Positions 1 to 9,704 are shown, numbered from the stretch's first letter. The stretch: 64,000 nt of DNA from Streptomyces sp. CC0208 (GCF_003443735.1 NZ_CP031969.1:6262001-6326000); one strand, 5' to 3'. Program-made: numbers and translations. Notes: generated by a model not told the origin, from the sequence alone.

Positions 1-25
1 GTGCTCCCGGCTCCTGTCAGGGGAA

Positions 26-1384
26 TTACCGCTGAGGCGGTGAGCCGGGCAGCGGCCGGCCCGCCGACTCGGTCATGAACCACACCGCCACACCGCCGAT
101 CACGGCCGCGGCCATCATGTAGTAGGCGGGCATCATCATGTTCCCGGTCGCGCCGATCAGGGCCGTCACCACGAGCGGGGTCGTGCCGCCGAAAAGGGAC
201 ACCGAGATGTTGAAGCCGACCGAGAGGGAGCCGTAACGCACCCGGGTCGGGAAGAGCGCGGGGAGGGCGGACGGCATCGCCGCCGTGAAGCACACCAGGA
301 GCAGGCCCAGCGCGCCCATGCCGAGCGCGATCGCGAACAGGCTGCCCTGCCGGATCAGCAGCAGGGCCGGTACCGAGAGCAGCAGGAAGCCCGCGCAGCC
401 CGCGGCGATCACCGGGCGGCGGCCGACGCGGTCGCTCAGGGCGCCCGCGAACGGCTGGACGACCATCATCAGCGCCATCACGGCGAGGACGACCAGCAGG
501 CCGTGCGTCTCGTCGTACTTCAGCTCGCTGGTCAGATAGCTGGGCATGTACGACAGCAGCATGTAGTCGGTGACGTTGAAGACCAGGACCAGGCCCACGC
601 ACAGCAGCAGGGCCTGCCACTGGCCGGTGATCATCTCGCGCAGCGGGACCTTCCGGCGGACGGACTCGGCCTTCTCGGTCTCCGCCGCGAAGGCCGGGGT
701 CTCCTCCAGGCGCAGCCGCAGATAGAGGCCGATGGCGCCCATCGGGCCCGCGATCAGGAACGGGATCCGCCAGCCCCAGGAGACCAGGTCGTCGGTGGAC
801 AGCAGGGCCGTCATCAACGTGACCAGGCCCGCGCCGGCGATGTATCCGGCCAGCGTGCCGAACTCCAGCCAGCTGCCGAGGAAGCCGCGCTTCTTGTCGG
901 GGGAGTACTCGGCGATGAAGGTGGACGCGCCCGCGTACTCGCCGCCGGTCGAGAATCCCTGGACCAGGCGGGCGACCAGGAGCAGCAGCGGGGCGCCGAC
1001 GCCGATCGTGGCGTACGACGGGATCAGGCCGATGGCGAAGGTGCCGGCCGCCATCATGATCATGGTCACCGCGAGGACCTTCTGGCGGCCCACGCGGTCG
1101 CCCAGCGGGCCGAAAACCAGGCCGCCGAGGGGGCGGACCAGGAAGGCCGCGGCGAAGGCGCCGAACGTCGACAGGAGCTGGGCGGTCGGATTGCCGGACG
1201 GGAAGAAGACCTTGCCCAGGGTGACGGCGATGTAGCTGTAGACGCCGAAGTCGAACCACTCCATGGCGTTGCCCAGCGCGGCGGCCTTCACGGCGCGCTT
1301 CACGAGGGCCGGGTCGACGGCTACGGCCTCGGGGGCGCCGGGGTCGTGAGAGACGGTGTGAGAGAGGGCGGTGGCACTCGGCAA
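26..1384 (-). CDS. MFS transporter, metabolite:H+ symporter (ProP/ShiA-like)
   Basis: A 452-aa cytoplasmic-membrane carrier of the MHS branch of the major facilitator superfamily. The first helix region reads NAMEWFDFGVYSYIA, typical of this branch. Loop motif GDRVGRQKVL follows helix 2, and its echo SDRVGRRPVI occurs in the second half. About 12 hydrophobic segments are visible. Known relatives import osmolytes, shikimate or dicarboxylates by proton symport; the substrate cannot be told here. It is transcribed away from the GT87-PAP2 gene at 1696, and its promoter must lie in the 311-base gap between them. Its stop is only 25 bases from the window edge, so downstream context is unknown. Confidence 0.9.
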   Translation of the reverse strand: MPSATALSHTVSHDPGAPEAVAVDPALVKRAVKAAALGNAMEWFDFGVYSYIAVTLGKVFFPSGNPTAQLLSTFGAFAAAFLVRPLGGLVFGPLGDRVGRQKVLAVTMIMMAAGTFAIGLIPSYATIGVGAPLLLLVARLVQGFSTGGEYAGASTFIAEYSPDKKRGFLGSWLEFGTLAGYIAGAGLVTLMTALLSTDDLVSWGWRIPFLIAGPMGAIGLYLRLRLEETPAFAAETEKAESVRRKVPLREMITGQWQALLLCVGLVLVFNVTDYMLLSYMPSYLTSELKYDETHGLLVVLAVMALMMVVQPFAGALSDRVGRRPVIAAGCAGFLLLSVPALLLIRQGSLFAIALGMGALGLLLVCFTAAMPSALPALFPTRVRYGSLSVGFNISVSLFGGTTPLVVTALIGATGNMMMPAYYMMAAAVIGGVAVWFMTESAGRPLPGSPPQR

Positions 1385-1695
1385 AACTTCGCTCGCCTGC
1401 CTTTCGACGGGGACAAGGGCAAAAAGCGACCATAGGCGGACTTGCCGGGCTTACGTGCTGCTCGGGTCCGGTCGCGGACCGTACATAAAGGTGCCGTATG
1501 CAGGTACCCCGTGCCTGGTCGGGGAGGTGCCTCCCCGGGACACATGTGATCCATCTCGCGCCTGGCTGCGCGACAGCCATCGGGACGGACTATGGTCATT
1601 CGGACAAAAACGAAGCGGACGTCAGGTGAAGCAGGCGTGGCCTGCGTCCTTCTTCCCGGACGCATGGCACGAACGGGACGAGAGGCCGACGCGGC
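1385..1695. other. Intergenic gap between divergent genes
   Basis: 311 bases between the transporter start and the GTG at 1696. It must hold two divergent promoters. I see no convincing small gene, hairpin or RNA motif here. Confidence 0.5.
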
Positions 1696-3717
1696 GTGGC
1701 GAATGCGGAGCACAGGGGGACCACTGAGGTCCAGGCGCGGATGCGTGCGGCCAGGCTCGTCCTGTGGCTGGTGACGGCCGTCCTCGCCCTGCGCGAGGTG
1801 GCCGTCGTCCTCCGTACCCCCAGAGGCGAGCGGCTGACGGACCTGGAGACCTGGGTCGGCCCGGACGGTGTCCTGCATGCGAAGGGGTCGCTGTACGACT
1901 CGACGCGGTTCACCGGTACCCCGTTCGGGGGACTTGTCCTGAAGCCGCTCACCCGCGCCGCCGAACAGGCGCTCGGCTGGGGCTGGACCTTCGGCACCCT
2001 GCTCCTGGTCGTCGCCCTCGGTCTCGTCGCCGCCCGCGCGCTGCCCCAGCCGGTCGGCCGCCGCACCTCCCTGCTCGCCGCGCCGGCCGCGATCAGCCTC
2101 CTCATGCTGTCGCTGCCCGTGCGCAACACGCTCTACCTCGGGCAGACCAGCATCATCCCGGTCCTGCTGGTCCTCGTCGCCTGCTTCGCCGTACGGGGTG
2201 AGCGGGTCAGCGGACTGCTCATCGGGCTCGCCGCCGCCCTCCAGCCCGCGGTCCTGCTCTTCGCGGCCCTGCTCTGGTTCACCGGCCGCCGCCGGGGCGC
2301 CCTCACCGCGGCCGCGACCTTCGCCGCCGGCACCGCGCTCGCCTGGGCCGCGCTGCCGCACGACTCGTACACCTACTGGGTGCACCACATCGCGGGCACC
2401 GGCCTCGGGGGCCCCGCCGACGACCTCGCCAACCAGTCCCTGCACGGCCTGCTGCTGCGCCTGGGTGCGGCCGGACCGCTGGAAATCTCTCTGTTCCTGG
2501 CGCTCGGCGCGGCCGTCGCCGCGCTGGGCGTGCGCCGGGCCGTGCGCTACGCCCGCGACGGCCAGCTGCTGCTCGCCGTCGCGATCACCGGATGCGCGGC
2601 GATCGCCGTCTCGCCGACCACCTGGCAGCACCAGCTGCTGTGGGTGCTGCTCGCGGTCGTGGGACGGGTCGGCAAGCGGGCCTCCGACCGGTATGTGTGG
2701 CCGGTCGCCGTCGTCGTGGTGATGACACTGCCGACGACGATGCTGCTGCCGCACATCGCGACGCTGTACCCCCTGCGGGACAACATGGTGCTGCTGGCCG
2801 CGCTCGCCGCCGCCACGGTGATCCCCTTCCTGTCGCGCACCTCGCCGTACTACCGGACACCGATTGCCGCGCGGTACGCACCTCAGGTGCCCGCCCGGTT
2901 CCGGCACGTGCCGCTGCTGCCGTTCCTGCGGCGCGTGCTGACGCGGCCGAACCTCCTCCTCGAACTCCTGCTGATCCGGATCACGTACGCCGCCTACCAG
3001 CAGGTCAGACTCGCGGCGACCGGTGGCACCAACTCCGCCGGGCGGGCCACCGCCGAGAAGCACGGGCAGCAGGTCCTCGATCTGGAGCGCCTGCTGCACA
3101 TCGACATCGAGCACTGGGCCAACCAGGCGGTCGTCAAGGTCGACTGGCTGCGGAACTTCTTCGACTACTACTACGAGTCCTTCCACTTCGTGGTCCCGCT
3201 GAGCGTGCTGGCCGTTCTGTACTGGCGCCGCCCGGTGGACTACCGGTGGGCCCGGGCCTCGCTCGGGTTCGCGACGCTGCTGGCCCTCGTCGGGTTCTGG
3301 CTCTATCCGCTCGCCCCGCCCCGGCTGATGCCGGCGCTCGGCGTCATCGACACCGTGCACGGAGTGCAGGACTTCTCCAAGCCGGACTACGGGACCCTGA
3401 CCGCGCTGACCAACCAGTACGCGGCGATGCCCTCGCTGCACTTCGGGTGGTCGTTGTGGTGCGGGGTCGTCATCGCGGTCATCGCGCCGAAGTGGTGGAT
3501 GAAGGGGCTGGGGCTGCTGCATCCGCTCTTCACGGTCTCGGCGATCGTGGCCACCGGGAACCACTGGGTGCTGGACGCGGTGGGGGGTGCGGTGGTGGTC
3601 GCGGGTGGGTTCGGGTTGTCGTATCTGTTCCAGGGGCCGCGGGGTCGGACGGTGGCAGCTGCCGCGGAGGTCGATGACGAGGAACGGGCGCTGGTGCGCA
3701 GTCCCCAGCGCCCCTGA
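1696..3717 (+). CDS. GT87 glycosyltransferase / PAP2-family phosphatase fusion
   Basis: A 673-aa polytopic membrane protein. Residues about 1-390 form a multi-helix region like GT87 enzymes (polyprenyl-phosphate-sugar dependent mannosyl- or arabinosyltransferases). Residues about 430-650 resemble PAP2 / inositolphosphotransferase enzymes: PSLH near residue 578 and GNHWVLDAVGG near 620 match the catalytic histidine blocks. The architecture suggests transfer of a sugar from a lipid carrier at the outer membrane face, plus a lipid-phosphate step, perhaps in phosphatidylinositol or cell-wall glycolipid metabolism; that role is inference. The start is GTG 1696; an ATG at 1741 is a possible alternative. 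It converges on the P450 gene with only 5 bases between stops. Confidence 0.8.
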   Translation: MANAEHRGTTEVQARMRAARLVLWLVTAVLALREVAVVLRTPRGERLTDLETWVGPDGVLHAKGSLYDSTRFTGTPFGGLVLKPLTRAAEQALGWGWTFGTLLLVVALGLVAARALPQPVGRRTSLLAAPAAISLLMLSLPVRNTLYLGQTSIIPVLLVLVACFAVRGERVSGLLIGLAAALQPAVLLFAALLWFTGRRRGALTAAATFAAGTALAWAALPHDSYTYWVHHIAGTGLGGPADDLANQSLHGLLLRLGAAGPLEISLFLALGAAVAALGVRRAVRYARDGQLLLAVAITGCAAIAVSPTTWQHQLLWVLLAVVGRVGKRASDRYVWPVAVVVVMTLPTTMLLPHIATLYPLRDNMVLLAALAAATVIPFLSRTSPYYRTPIAARYAPQVPARFRHVPLLPFLRRVLTRPNLLLELLLIRITYAAYQQVRLAATGGTNSAGRATAEKHGQQVLDLERLLHIDIEHWANQAVVKVDWLRNFFDYYYESFHFVVPLSVLAVLYWRRPVDYRWARASLGFATLLALVGFWLYPLAPPRLMPALGVIDTVHGVQDFSKPDYGTLTALTNQYAAMPSLHFGWSLWCGVVIAVIAPKWWMKGLGLLHPLFTVSAIVATGNHWVLDAVGGAVVVAGGFGLSYLFQGPRGRTVAAAAEVDDEERALVRSPQRP

Positions 3718-3722
3718 AGACC

Positions 3723-4961
3723 TCAACCCAGGGTGACCTGAAGCTCCTTGACGCCGTTGATCCACGCCGAGCGCAGGCGGCGTGGGTCGCCGGTCGCGCG
3801 GAGGTTCGGCATGGCGTCGGCGATGGCGTTGAAGATCAGGTCGATCTCCAGGACCGCCAGGGACTTGCCGAGGCAGTAGTGCGGGCCTCCGCCGCCGAAG
3901 CCGAGGTGGGGGTTGGGGTCGCGGGTGATGTCGAAGACGTCCGGGTTCTCGAAGACCTCGGGGTCGTGGTTGGCGGCGGCGTAGAAGATGCCCACCCGGT
4001 CGCCCTTCTTGATCTGCTTGCCGCCGAGTTCCGTGTCCTGGGTGGCCGTGCGCTGGAAGGCGTTGACCGGGGTGGCCCAGCGGACGATCTCCTCCGCGGT
4101 CGTCGAGGGGCGCTCGGCCTTGTACAGCTCCCACTGGTCGGGGTGGGTGAGGAAGGCGTGCATGCCGTGGGTGATGGCGTTGCGGGTCGTCTCGTTGCCG
4201 GCGACCGCCAGCATCAGCACGAAGAAGCCGAACTCGTCGGAGTTGAGGTTGCCCTCGTCCTCCGCGGCCACCATGGTGGTGACGATGTCCTTGGCCGGGC
4301 ACTGCTTGCGGTCGGCCGCCATGTTCATCGCGTAGGCGATGAGCTCCATGGCCGACTCCTGGCCGACCTGCTCGCTGATCGCGTACTCCGGATCGTCGTA
4401 CGAGATCATCTTGTTGGACCAGTCGAAGATCTTCGCCCGGTCGTCCTGCGGGATGCCGATGAGCTCGGCGATGGCCTGCAGGGGCAGTTCGCAGGCGACC
4501 TGGGTGACGAAGTCGAAGGAGCCGCCGGGCAGGGCGGACGCGCTCTCGACGATCGCGTGGGCGCGGTTGCGCAGGCGTTCCTCCAGGGCGCGGATGGCCC
4601 GGGGGGTGAACACCCGTTGGACGATCCCGCGGACCCTGGTGTGCTCCGGCGGGTCCATGTTGAGCAGGATCAGCCGCTGTGCGTCGATCGCGTCGCGCTC
4701 GATGCGTTCGTTGAAGCGGATGATCGCCGTGTTGAGGTACGACGAGAAGATCTCCGGGTGGGTGGAGACGTACTTGACGTCCGCGTGCCGGGTGACCGCC
4801 CAGTACCCCTCGTCCTGGAAACCGGCGACATTGGCCGACTGGGGGATCCAGCGCACCGGTTCGGCCCGGCGCAGTGCGGCGAACTCCGGCAGCGGTACGC
4901 GACTTTGCAGCAGGTCGGGGTCGGTGAAGTCGAACCCGTCGGGAAGCGCTGGACACGACAT
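3723..4961 (-). CDS. cyp125: Cytochrome P450, CYP125-like (steroid C26/C27 monooxygenase family)
   Basis: A 412-aa soluble P450. The I-helix oxygen-activation motif AGNETTRN is near residue 252, the ExxR motif (EEIVR) near 289, and the heme loop GFGGGGPHYCLGKS places the proximal cysteine near residue 363. The N-terminus (CPALPDGFDFTDPDLLQ) and I-helix are like CYP125, which oxidises the terminal methyl of the sterol side chain. I chose ATG 4961 because GGAG lies 10 bases upstream; an ATG at 4988 has no ribosome site and sits beside an operator. The gene is divergent from a FadA5-like thiolase, as I recall cyp125/fadA5 being in Mycobacterium tuberculosis. Two KstR-like sites lie between them. 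The ferredoxin at 20796 is the likely electron donor. The actual substrate is unproven. Confidence 0.85.
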   Translation of the reverse strand: MSCPALPDGFDFTDPDLLQSRVPLPEFAALRRAEPVRWIPQSANVAGFQDEGYWAVTRHADVKYVSTHPEIFSSYLNTAIIRFNERIERDAIDAQRLILLNMDPPEHTRVRGIVQRVFTPRAIRALEERLRNRAHAIVESASALPGGSFDFVTQVACELPLQAIAELIGIPQDDRAKIFDWSNKMISYDDPEYAISEQVGQESAMELIAYAMNMAADRKQCPAKDIVTTMVAAEDEGNLNSDEFGFFVLMLAVAGNETTRNAITHGMHAFLTHPDQWELYKAERPSTTAEEIVRWATPVNAFQRTATQDTELGGKQIKKGDRVGIFYAAANHDPEVFENPDVFDITRDPNPHLGFGGGGPHYCLGKSLAVLEIDLIFNAIADAMPNLRATGDPRRLRSAWINGVKELQVTLG

Positions 4962-4992
4962 CGGCAACTCACTCCAGCCGTTCGACAACTTT

Positions 4993-5007
4993 CTGACGGC
5001 CCATCAG
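4993..5007. promoter_or_regulatory. CTGAC-N5-GTCAG type inverted repeat
   Basis: The sequence CTGACGGCCCATCAG lies 31 bases upstream of the P450 start. It is one base away from a perfect CTGAC-N5-GTCAG palindrome. Related elements occur at 19292, 27079 and 36699, mostly beside KstR-like sites, so it looks like an operator for a second regulator. Confidence 0.5.
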
Positions 5008-5028
5008 GAACAGAGCTGCCGTGAAGGT

Positions 5029-5042
5029 AGTAACGGGTTCTA
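5029..5042. promoter_or_regulatory. KstR-like operator (P450 side)
   Basis: AGTAACGGGTTCTA matches the KstR consensus TNNAACNNGTTNNA except at the first base. It lies about 70 bases upstream of the cyp125-like gene. Confidence 0.5.
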
Positions 5043-5132
5043 CAAGAGGCAAGGGGCACGGAGGCCCCAATTGCCTGCAAGACCCTTGCGGTGGCGGCCG
5101 GATCCTCAGCAGACTGCAAGCAACGCGCTAAC

Positions 5133-5146
5133 TAGAACACGTACTA
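5133..5146. promoter_or_regulatory. KstR-like operator (thiolase side)
   Basis: TAGAACACGTACTA matches TNNAACNNGTTNNA with one mismatch. It is embedded in a perfect dyad, AACTAG (5130-5135), 8-base spacer, CTAGTT (5144-5149). It lies about 40 bases before the thiolase start. Confidence 0.6.
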
Positions 5147-5183
5147 GTTCCAGGGATCCGTTCGGAGGAGAGGACCCGCACCC

Positions 5184-6353
5184 ATGGCCGCCGAACCCGT
5201 GATCGTCGAAGCCGTCCGTACCCCCATCGGCAGGCGCGGCGGCGCGCTCGCCAATCTGCATCCCGCCTATCTGCTGGGCGAGACCTACCGAGAACTCCTC
5301 GGCCGTGCCGGCATCCCCGCCGACGCGGTGGAACAGATCGTCGGCGGCACGGTCACCCACGCCGGCGAGCAGTCCATGAACCCCGCGCGCACCGCCTGGC
5401 TGACCGTCGGGCTGCCGTACGAGACCGCGGCGACGACGGTCGACTGTCAGTGCGGCTCCTCGCAGCAGGCCTCCCACATGGTGGCCAACATGGTCGCGGC
5501 CGGGGTCATCGACGTCGGCATCAGCTGCGGTGTCGAGGCGATGTCCCGGGTGCCGCTGGGCTCGGGATCGAAGCACGGGCCCGGCAAGCCCTTCCCGGAC
5601 GAGTGGAACGTCGACCTGCCCAACCAGTTCGAGGCGGCCGAACGGATCGCGCGGCGCCGGGGGTTGACCCGGGAGAACGTCGACACGCTCGGCCTGCTCT
5701 CCCAGGAGCGGGCGGCCGTCGCCTGGGCCGAGGAGCGTTTCAAGCGGGAGACGTTCGCGGTGCAGGTGCCGACCACCGAGGAGGAGCAGCGGGCCGGGCA
5801 GGGCATGTGGCGGCTCGTCGACCGGGACGAGGGGCTGCGCGACACGTCCATGGAGGCGCTGGCCGGTTTGAAGCCGGTCATGCCGACGGCGATCCACACG
5901 GCGGGCAACTCGTCCCAGATCAGCGACGGCGCCGCGGCGATCATGTGGGCGTCCAAGCGGATGGCGCGGGCGCTGAAGCTGAGGCCGCGGGCCCGGATCG
6001 TGGCCCAGGCGCTGGTCGGCGCCGACCCGCACTTCCACCTCGACGGTCCCGTCGACGCGACCCGCGCGGTCCTCGGCAAGGCGGGCATGTCCCTGAAGGA
6101 CATCGACCTCGTCGAGATCAACGAGGCTTTCGCGTCCGTGGTGTTGAGCTGGGCCCAGGTCTTCGAACAGGACCTGGACAAGGTCAACGTCAACGGGGGC
6201 GCGATCGCCCTCGGACACCCGGTGGGGGCCACCGGGGCTCGGCTCATCACGACGGCCCTGCATGAACTGGAGCGCACGGACAAGGAGTTCGCGCTCATCA
6301 CGATGTGTGCGGGCGGGGCGCTGGCCACCGGCACGATCATTCAGCGGTTGTAG
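5184..6353 (+). CDS. fadA5: Steroid-type 3-ketoacyl-CoA thiolase (FadA5-like)
   Basis: A 389-aa thiolase of normal family length. The acyl-accepting cysteine lies in VDCQCGSSQQ (second Cys, about residue 90), the catalytic histidine in NGGAIALGHPVG (about 345), and the second cysteine in MCAGGALA (about 375). The wording around the first cysteine is that of FadA5, which releases acetyl- or propionyl-CoA from 3-oxo-cholest-type side chains. Strong ribosome site GGAGGAG precedes ATG 5184. It is divergent from the CYP125-like gene and sits behind a KstR-like site, which supports a side-chain degradation role. A general acetyl-CoA acetyltransferase role cannot be excluded. Confidence 0.85.
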   Translation: MAAEPVIVEAVRTPIGRRGGALANLHPAYLLGETYRELLGRAGIPADAVEQIVGGTVTHAGEQSMNPARTAWLTVGLPYETAATTVDCQCGSSQQASHMVANMVAAGVIDVGISCGVEAMSRVPLGSGSKHGPGKPFPDEWNVDLPNQFEAAERIARRRGLTRENVDTLGLLSQERAAVAWAEERFKRETFAVQVPTTEEEQRAGQGMWRLVDRDEGLRDTSMEALAGLKPVMPTAIHTAGNSSQISDGAAAIMWASKRMARALKLRPRARIVAQALVGADPHFHLDGPVDATRAVLGKAGMSLKDIDLVEINEAFASVVLSWAQVFEQDLDKVNVNGGAIALGHPVGATGARLITTALHELERTDKEFALITMCAGGALATGTIIQRL

Positions 6354-6441
6354 CCGACGTCCCGTCGCGGACGGCTCGGAGGCCGAACGGGGGCTCGACG
6401 TCTTCTCCACCTGGCGGTCGACCTTGGGTGAGGCTGCAACA

Positions 6442-6461
6442 GGACGGGGACACCCCTGTCC
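6442..6461. terminator. Hairpin between convergent genes
   Basis: GGACGGGG, loop ACA, CCCCTGTCC (one bulged T) forms a GC-rich stem between the thiolase stop and the regulator stop. It probably serves both converging genes. There is no U-tract, as is common in Streptomyces. Confidence 0.45.
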
Positions 6462-6502
6462 GCCTGCGCACCGGCCCCGCCGGTTCCCAGGTGAGGACCG
6501 TT

Positions 6503-8746
6503 TCACCCGAGGCGCTCGATCCCCGCCCTCGCCTCCGCCACCGACGCCGTGTCGCCGAATGCCGTGAACAGGTCGCGGGCCCGGAGATAGAGCTCGCGGG
6601 CTTCGTCGGGGTCGCCACAGTGTTCCAGGGCCGTGGCGAGGCCGAGCGAGGTGTGGGCGCGGAGGCGGTCGATGCCGGCGTGGGCGGACGGTGTGCCGAC
6701 CGCACGGAAGGCCTCCGCCGCCTCGGGCCAGCGTTCGAGGGCCAGCAGGTCCTTGGCCGTCTCGCAGCGCAGGAGCGCCGCGACGAACTCGTTCAGGCCG
6801 GGCACGTCCCCGGGCCGGGTGCCGAGCAGGGCCCGGTGCAGGGCCAGTGCCTCCTCGCCGTGGCCGGACTCGCGCAGGGCGGTGCCGAGGACGCGCTGGG
6901 AGACGGCCATGCCGGTGGAGTCCCCGGTGGTCTCGAAGAGCTGGGTGGCCCGGGCGGCCGCCTCCGCCGCCTCCGCGGGACGGCCCAGGCCCATGCAGGC
7001 CCCGCTGATGTACGACCACGCCCAGGCCTGCTGGTCCAGGTCACCGGTTTCCGAGGCCAACTGCAGGGCCTGGAGGGCGAGTTCCTCGGCCTCCTCGTAC
7101 CGGCACGCGCCCACCGAGTGGGCCCAGGCGAGGCAGTTGAGTTGGTGGGCCTCGGCCGCCCGGTCCTCGAGGGCGGCCGCGGACCGGGCGCCGTGGGAGA
7201 AGAGGGTCCGCCACTCGGGCCACTGGCACCAGCGGTCGGAGAACCAGTACAGGGTGCGCGAGGCGTGCAGGATCTCCTGGTGCCGGTCCGCCGCGAACAT
7301 CAGGGGCAGGGCGCCCGCCCAGTTGGAGCGCTCGGCGGTGAGCCACTCCTCCGCCTCCTCGGCGGACCCGGGGGTGAAGGGGACGGGTTCGCCCGGCCAG
7401 GGCTCCGGCGCGCCGGGCGCCTCGAACCGGCGGCCCGCGGCGGAGGCCGACCGCAACAGCCAGTCCGCCATGCGCCGTCGCACGTCCCGGGTCACCGACT
7501 CCGGTTCCTCGGCGCCGAGTTGCTCCCGCGCGAAGAGCCGTACGAGGTCGTGCAGGGCGTACCGGCCAGGCGCGGTCTCCTCCAGCAGGCCCCGGTCGAC
7601 CAGCAGGTCGAGGGAGTCCTCGGTGGTGAGCGGGTCCTCGCCGGTCAGTACGGCGGCGAGGTCGGGGCCGGTGTCGTGGCCGGGGACGAGGGACAGGCGG
7701 CGCAGCAACAGCCGGTGCGGCGGCGTGAGTTGGCCGTAGGAGAGGGTCAGGGCGCTGCGGACGGCGAGGTCGCCCGCGACCAGGCCGCTCAGTCTGCGTC
7801 CCTCGTCGGCGAGTTGGCCCACCAGGTGGGCCGGGGTCCAACTCGGTCGGCTAGAGAGGCGGTTGCCGACGATCCGCAGGGCCAGGGGGAGATGCCCGCA
7901 CAGCTCGGTCAGCCGGGTGACCGACTCGGACTGCCCGTCGACGCGCGGGGTGCCGAGGATCCGTTCCAGGAGGGTCGCCGACTCGCCGCCGCTGAGCCCG
8001 CCGAGCCGGATCCGCCGTACCCCTTCGAGACCGGCCAGCGGACGCCTGCTGGTGACCAGCACCAGACTGCCTTCCGCGTCCGGCAGCAGCGGTCTGGTCT
8101 GGGCCTCGTCGGCCGCGTCGTCGAGGACGACCAGGGCGCGGCGGGTGGCGAGCGTGGCCCGGTAGACGGCCTCGCGGGCCGCGGGGTCGACCGGTATCCG
8201 CTCCGGCGGGAGACCGAGCGCCGTCAGCAGGAGGACCAGCGCCTCGTCGGCCGGCAGCGGGGAGTCGCTCATGCCGTGCAACGGGACGCAGACGCAGCCG
8301 TCCGGGAAGGAGCCGGACAGGCGTCGCAGCGCTTCCGCGGCGAGCGTGGTCTTGCCCTGTCCGCCCGGCCCGAAGAGCACCACGGCACGCGTACCGGTGC
8401 CGCTGCCCAGGGACTCCAGCTCCGCCAGTTCCCGCTTCCGTCCGGTGAAGTCCGGGACGGTCCGCAGGAGATACGGCGGCGTCGGCGCCCCGCCGCGTTC
8501 CCGGCCGGCGTCGGCCAGCCGCTGCAAGCGCTCGCGCTGCTCGTCGTCGAGCCCGAGGGCCGCGGCGAGGGCGTCGACGGTACGGCGCTGCGGCCCCCGG
8601 CTGCGACCGCGCTCCAGGTCGCCGAGGGCGCGGACGCTGACTCCTGAGGCCTCGGAGAGCTCCTCCAGGGTCAGCCGGGCGGCCCGGCGCAGGGAGCGGA
8701 GGGTGCCGCCGAAGGGGGTCGAGGGAGGAGAAGTGTGCCTGGTCAT
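6503..8746 (-). CDS. XRE-type HTH / NB-ARC ATPase / TPR regulator
   Basis: A 747-aa putative transcriptional regulator. Residues about 10-70 form a helix-turn-helix of XRE type (LRSLRRAARLTLEELSEASG). An NB-ARC (AP-ATPase) module follows with P-loop GPGGQGKTTLA and Walker B ALVVLDDAA, then a winged-helix-like region (LHDLVRLFAREQL). The last 250 residues are TPR-like helical repeats. Such STAND proteins switch on ATP binding in response to a ligand; the ligand and targets are unknown. I chose ATG 8746 because the helix-turn-helix begins shortly after; upstream codons would overlap the promoter of the divergent hydrolase. Confidence 0.85.
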   Translation of the reverse strand: MTRHTSPPSTPFGGTLRSLRRAARLTLEELSEASGVSVRALGDLERGRSRGPQRRTVDALAAALGLDDEQRERLQRLADAGRERGGAPTPPYLLRTVPDFTGRKRELAELESLGSGTGTRAVVLFGPGGQGKTTLAAEALRRLSGSFPDGCVCVPLHGMSDSPLPADEALVLLLTALGLPPERIPVDPAAREAVYRATLATRRALVVLDDAADEAQTRPLLPDAEGSLVLVTSRRPLAGLEGVRRIRLGGLSGGESATLLERILGTPRVDGQSESVTRLTELCGHLPLALRIVGNRLSSRPSWTPAHLVGQLADEGRRLSGLVAGDLAVRSALTLSYGQLTPPHRLLLRRLSLVPGHDTGPDLAAVLTGEDPLTTEDSLDLLVDRGLLEETAPGRYALHDLVRLFAREQLGAEEPESVTRDVRRRMADWLLRSASAAGRRFEAPGAPEPWPGEPVPFTPGSAEEAEEWLTAERSNWAGALPLMFAADRHQEILHASRTLYWFSDRWCQWPEWRTLFSHGARSAAALEDRAAEAHQLNCLAWAHSVGACRYEEAEELALQALQLASETGDLDQQAWAWSYISGACMGLGRPAEAAEAAARATQLFETTGDSTGMAVSQRVLGTALRESGHGEEALALHRALLGTRPGDVPGLNEFVAALLRCETAKDLLALERWPEAAEAFRAVGTPSAHAGIDRLRAHTSLGLATALEHCGDPDEARELYLRARDLFTAFGDTASVAEARAGIERLG

Positions 8747-8865
8747 CAGGACAATTAGAACAGCGCTCCCTACTTCCGCCTGTGTTTCTGCCTGGCGCGA
8801 ACCGGCCGCCACTGGTGAGCTGGATTCCGGTCCGAGCAGTTCCCGTCGAAGGAAAGAGAACCGAT

Positions 8866-9699
8866 ATGCCGTACATCACCGTAGGCGCGGAGAACAGCGC
8901 GCCGATCGAGCTCTATTACGAGGACCACGGCACCGGACAGCCCGTCGTGCTGATCCACGGCTACCCGCTCGACGGCCACTCCTGGGAGAAGCAGCTCCCC
9001 GCGCTGCTGGAGGCCGGCCACCGGGTCATCACCTACGACCGCCGCGGCTTCGGCCGTTCCTCGCAGCCCACCACCGGCTACGACTACGACACCTTCGCCG
9101 CCGACCTCGACAAGGTCCTCACCACCCTGGACCTGACCGACGCGGTCCTCGTCGGCTTCTCGATGGGCACCGGCGAGGTGGGCCGCTACCTGGGCACCTA
9201 CGGCTCGGGCCGGGTCGCGAAGGCGGCCTTCCTGGCCTCCCTTGAGCCCTTCCTGCTGAAGACCGACGACAACCCGACGGGCGTGGACCAGTCGGTGTTC
9301 GACGGCATCCTGGAGGCCGTGACCAAGGACCGTTACGCCTACTTCGACGCCTTCTACCAGGACTTCTACAACCTGGACGAGACGCTCGGCAGCCGGATCA
9401 GCGAAGCGGCCGTCCGGGGCAGCTGGAACGTGGCGGCGGGTGCCTCGGCGCACGCCTCCGTGGCCTGCGTGCCGACCTGGATCACCGACTTCCGGGCCGA
9501 CGTGGCGAAGATCGACGTACCGGCGCTGATCCTGCACGGCACCGGCGACCGCATCCTGCCGATCGACGCGACCGGCCGGCCCTTCCACGCGCTGCTGCCG
9601 TCCGCCGAGTACGTCGAGATCGAGGGCGCGCCGCACGGGCTGCTGTGGACCCACGCGGAGGAGGTCACCTCGGCGCTGCTGGCCTTCCTCGCGAAGTAG
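8866..9699 (+). CDS. Alpha/beta hydrolase, cofactor-free haloperoxidase type
   Basis: A 277-aa soluble alpha/beta-hydrolase. The oxyanion region is LIHGYPLDG, the nucleophile elbow GFSMGTGEV, the catalytic Asp in LHGTGDRILP and the catalytic His in GAPHGL. Length and motifs match non-heme chloroperoxidases and related esterases or perhydrolases. ATG 8866 follows a purine-rich ribosome site. It is divergent from the NB-ARC regulator, which is a plausible local controller. Natural substrate unknown. Confidence 0.85.
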   Translation: MPYITVGAENSAPIELYYEDHGTGQPVVLIHGYPLDGHSWEKQLPALLEAGHRVITYDRRGFGRSSQPTTGYDYDTFAADLDKVLTTLDLTDAVLVGFSMGTGEVGRYLGTYGSGRVAKAAFLASLEPFLLKTDDNPTGVDQSVFDGILEAVTKDRYAYFDAFYQDFYNLDETLGSRISEAAVRGSWNVAAGASAHASVACVPTWITDFRADVAKIDVPALILHGTGDRILPIDATGRPFHALLPSAEYVEIEGAPHGLLWTHAEEVTSALLAFLAK

Positions 9700-9704
9700 G
9701 CGGG

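Noticed and set aside
1321..4956. A 1.2-kaa minus-strand open frame and other very long frames opposite or inside genes
   Set aside because: They are high-GC antisense or out-of-frame shadows of the transporter, GT87-PAP2 and P450 genes, lacking domain signatures and start sites.
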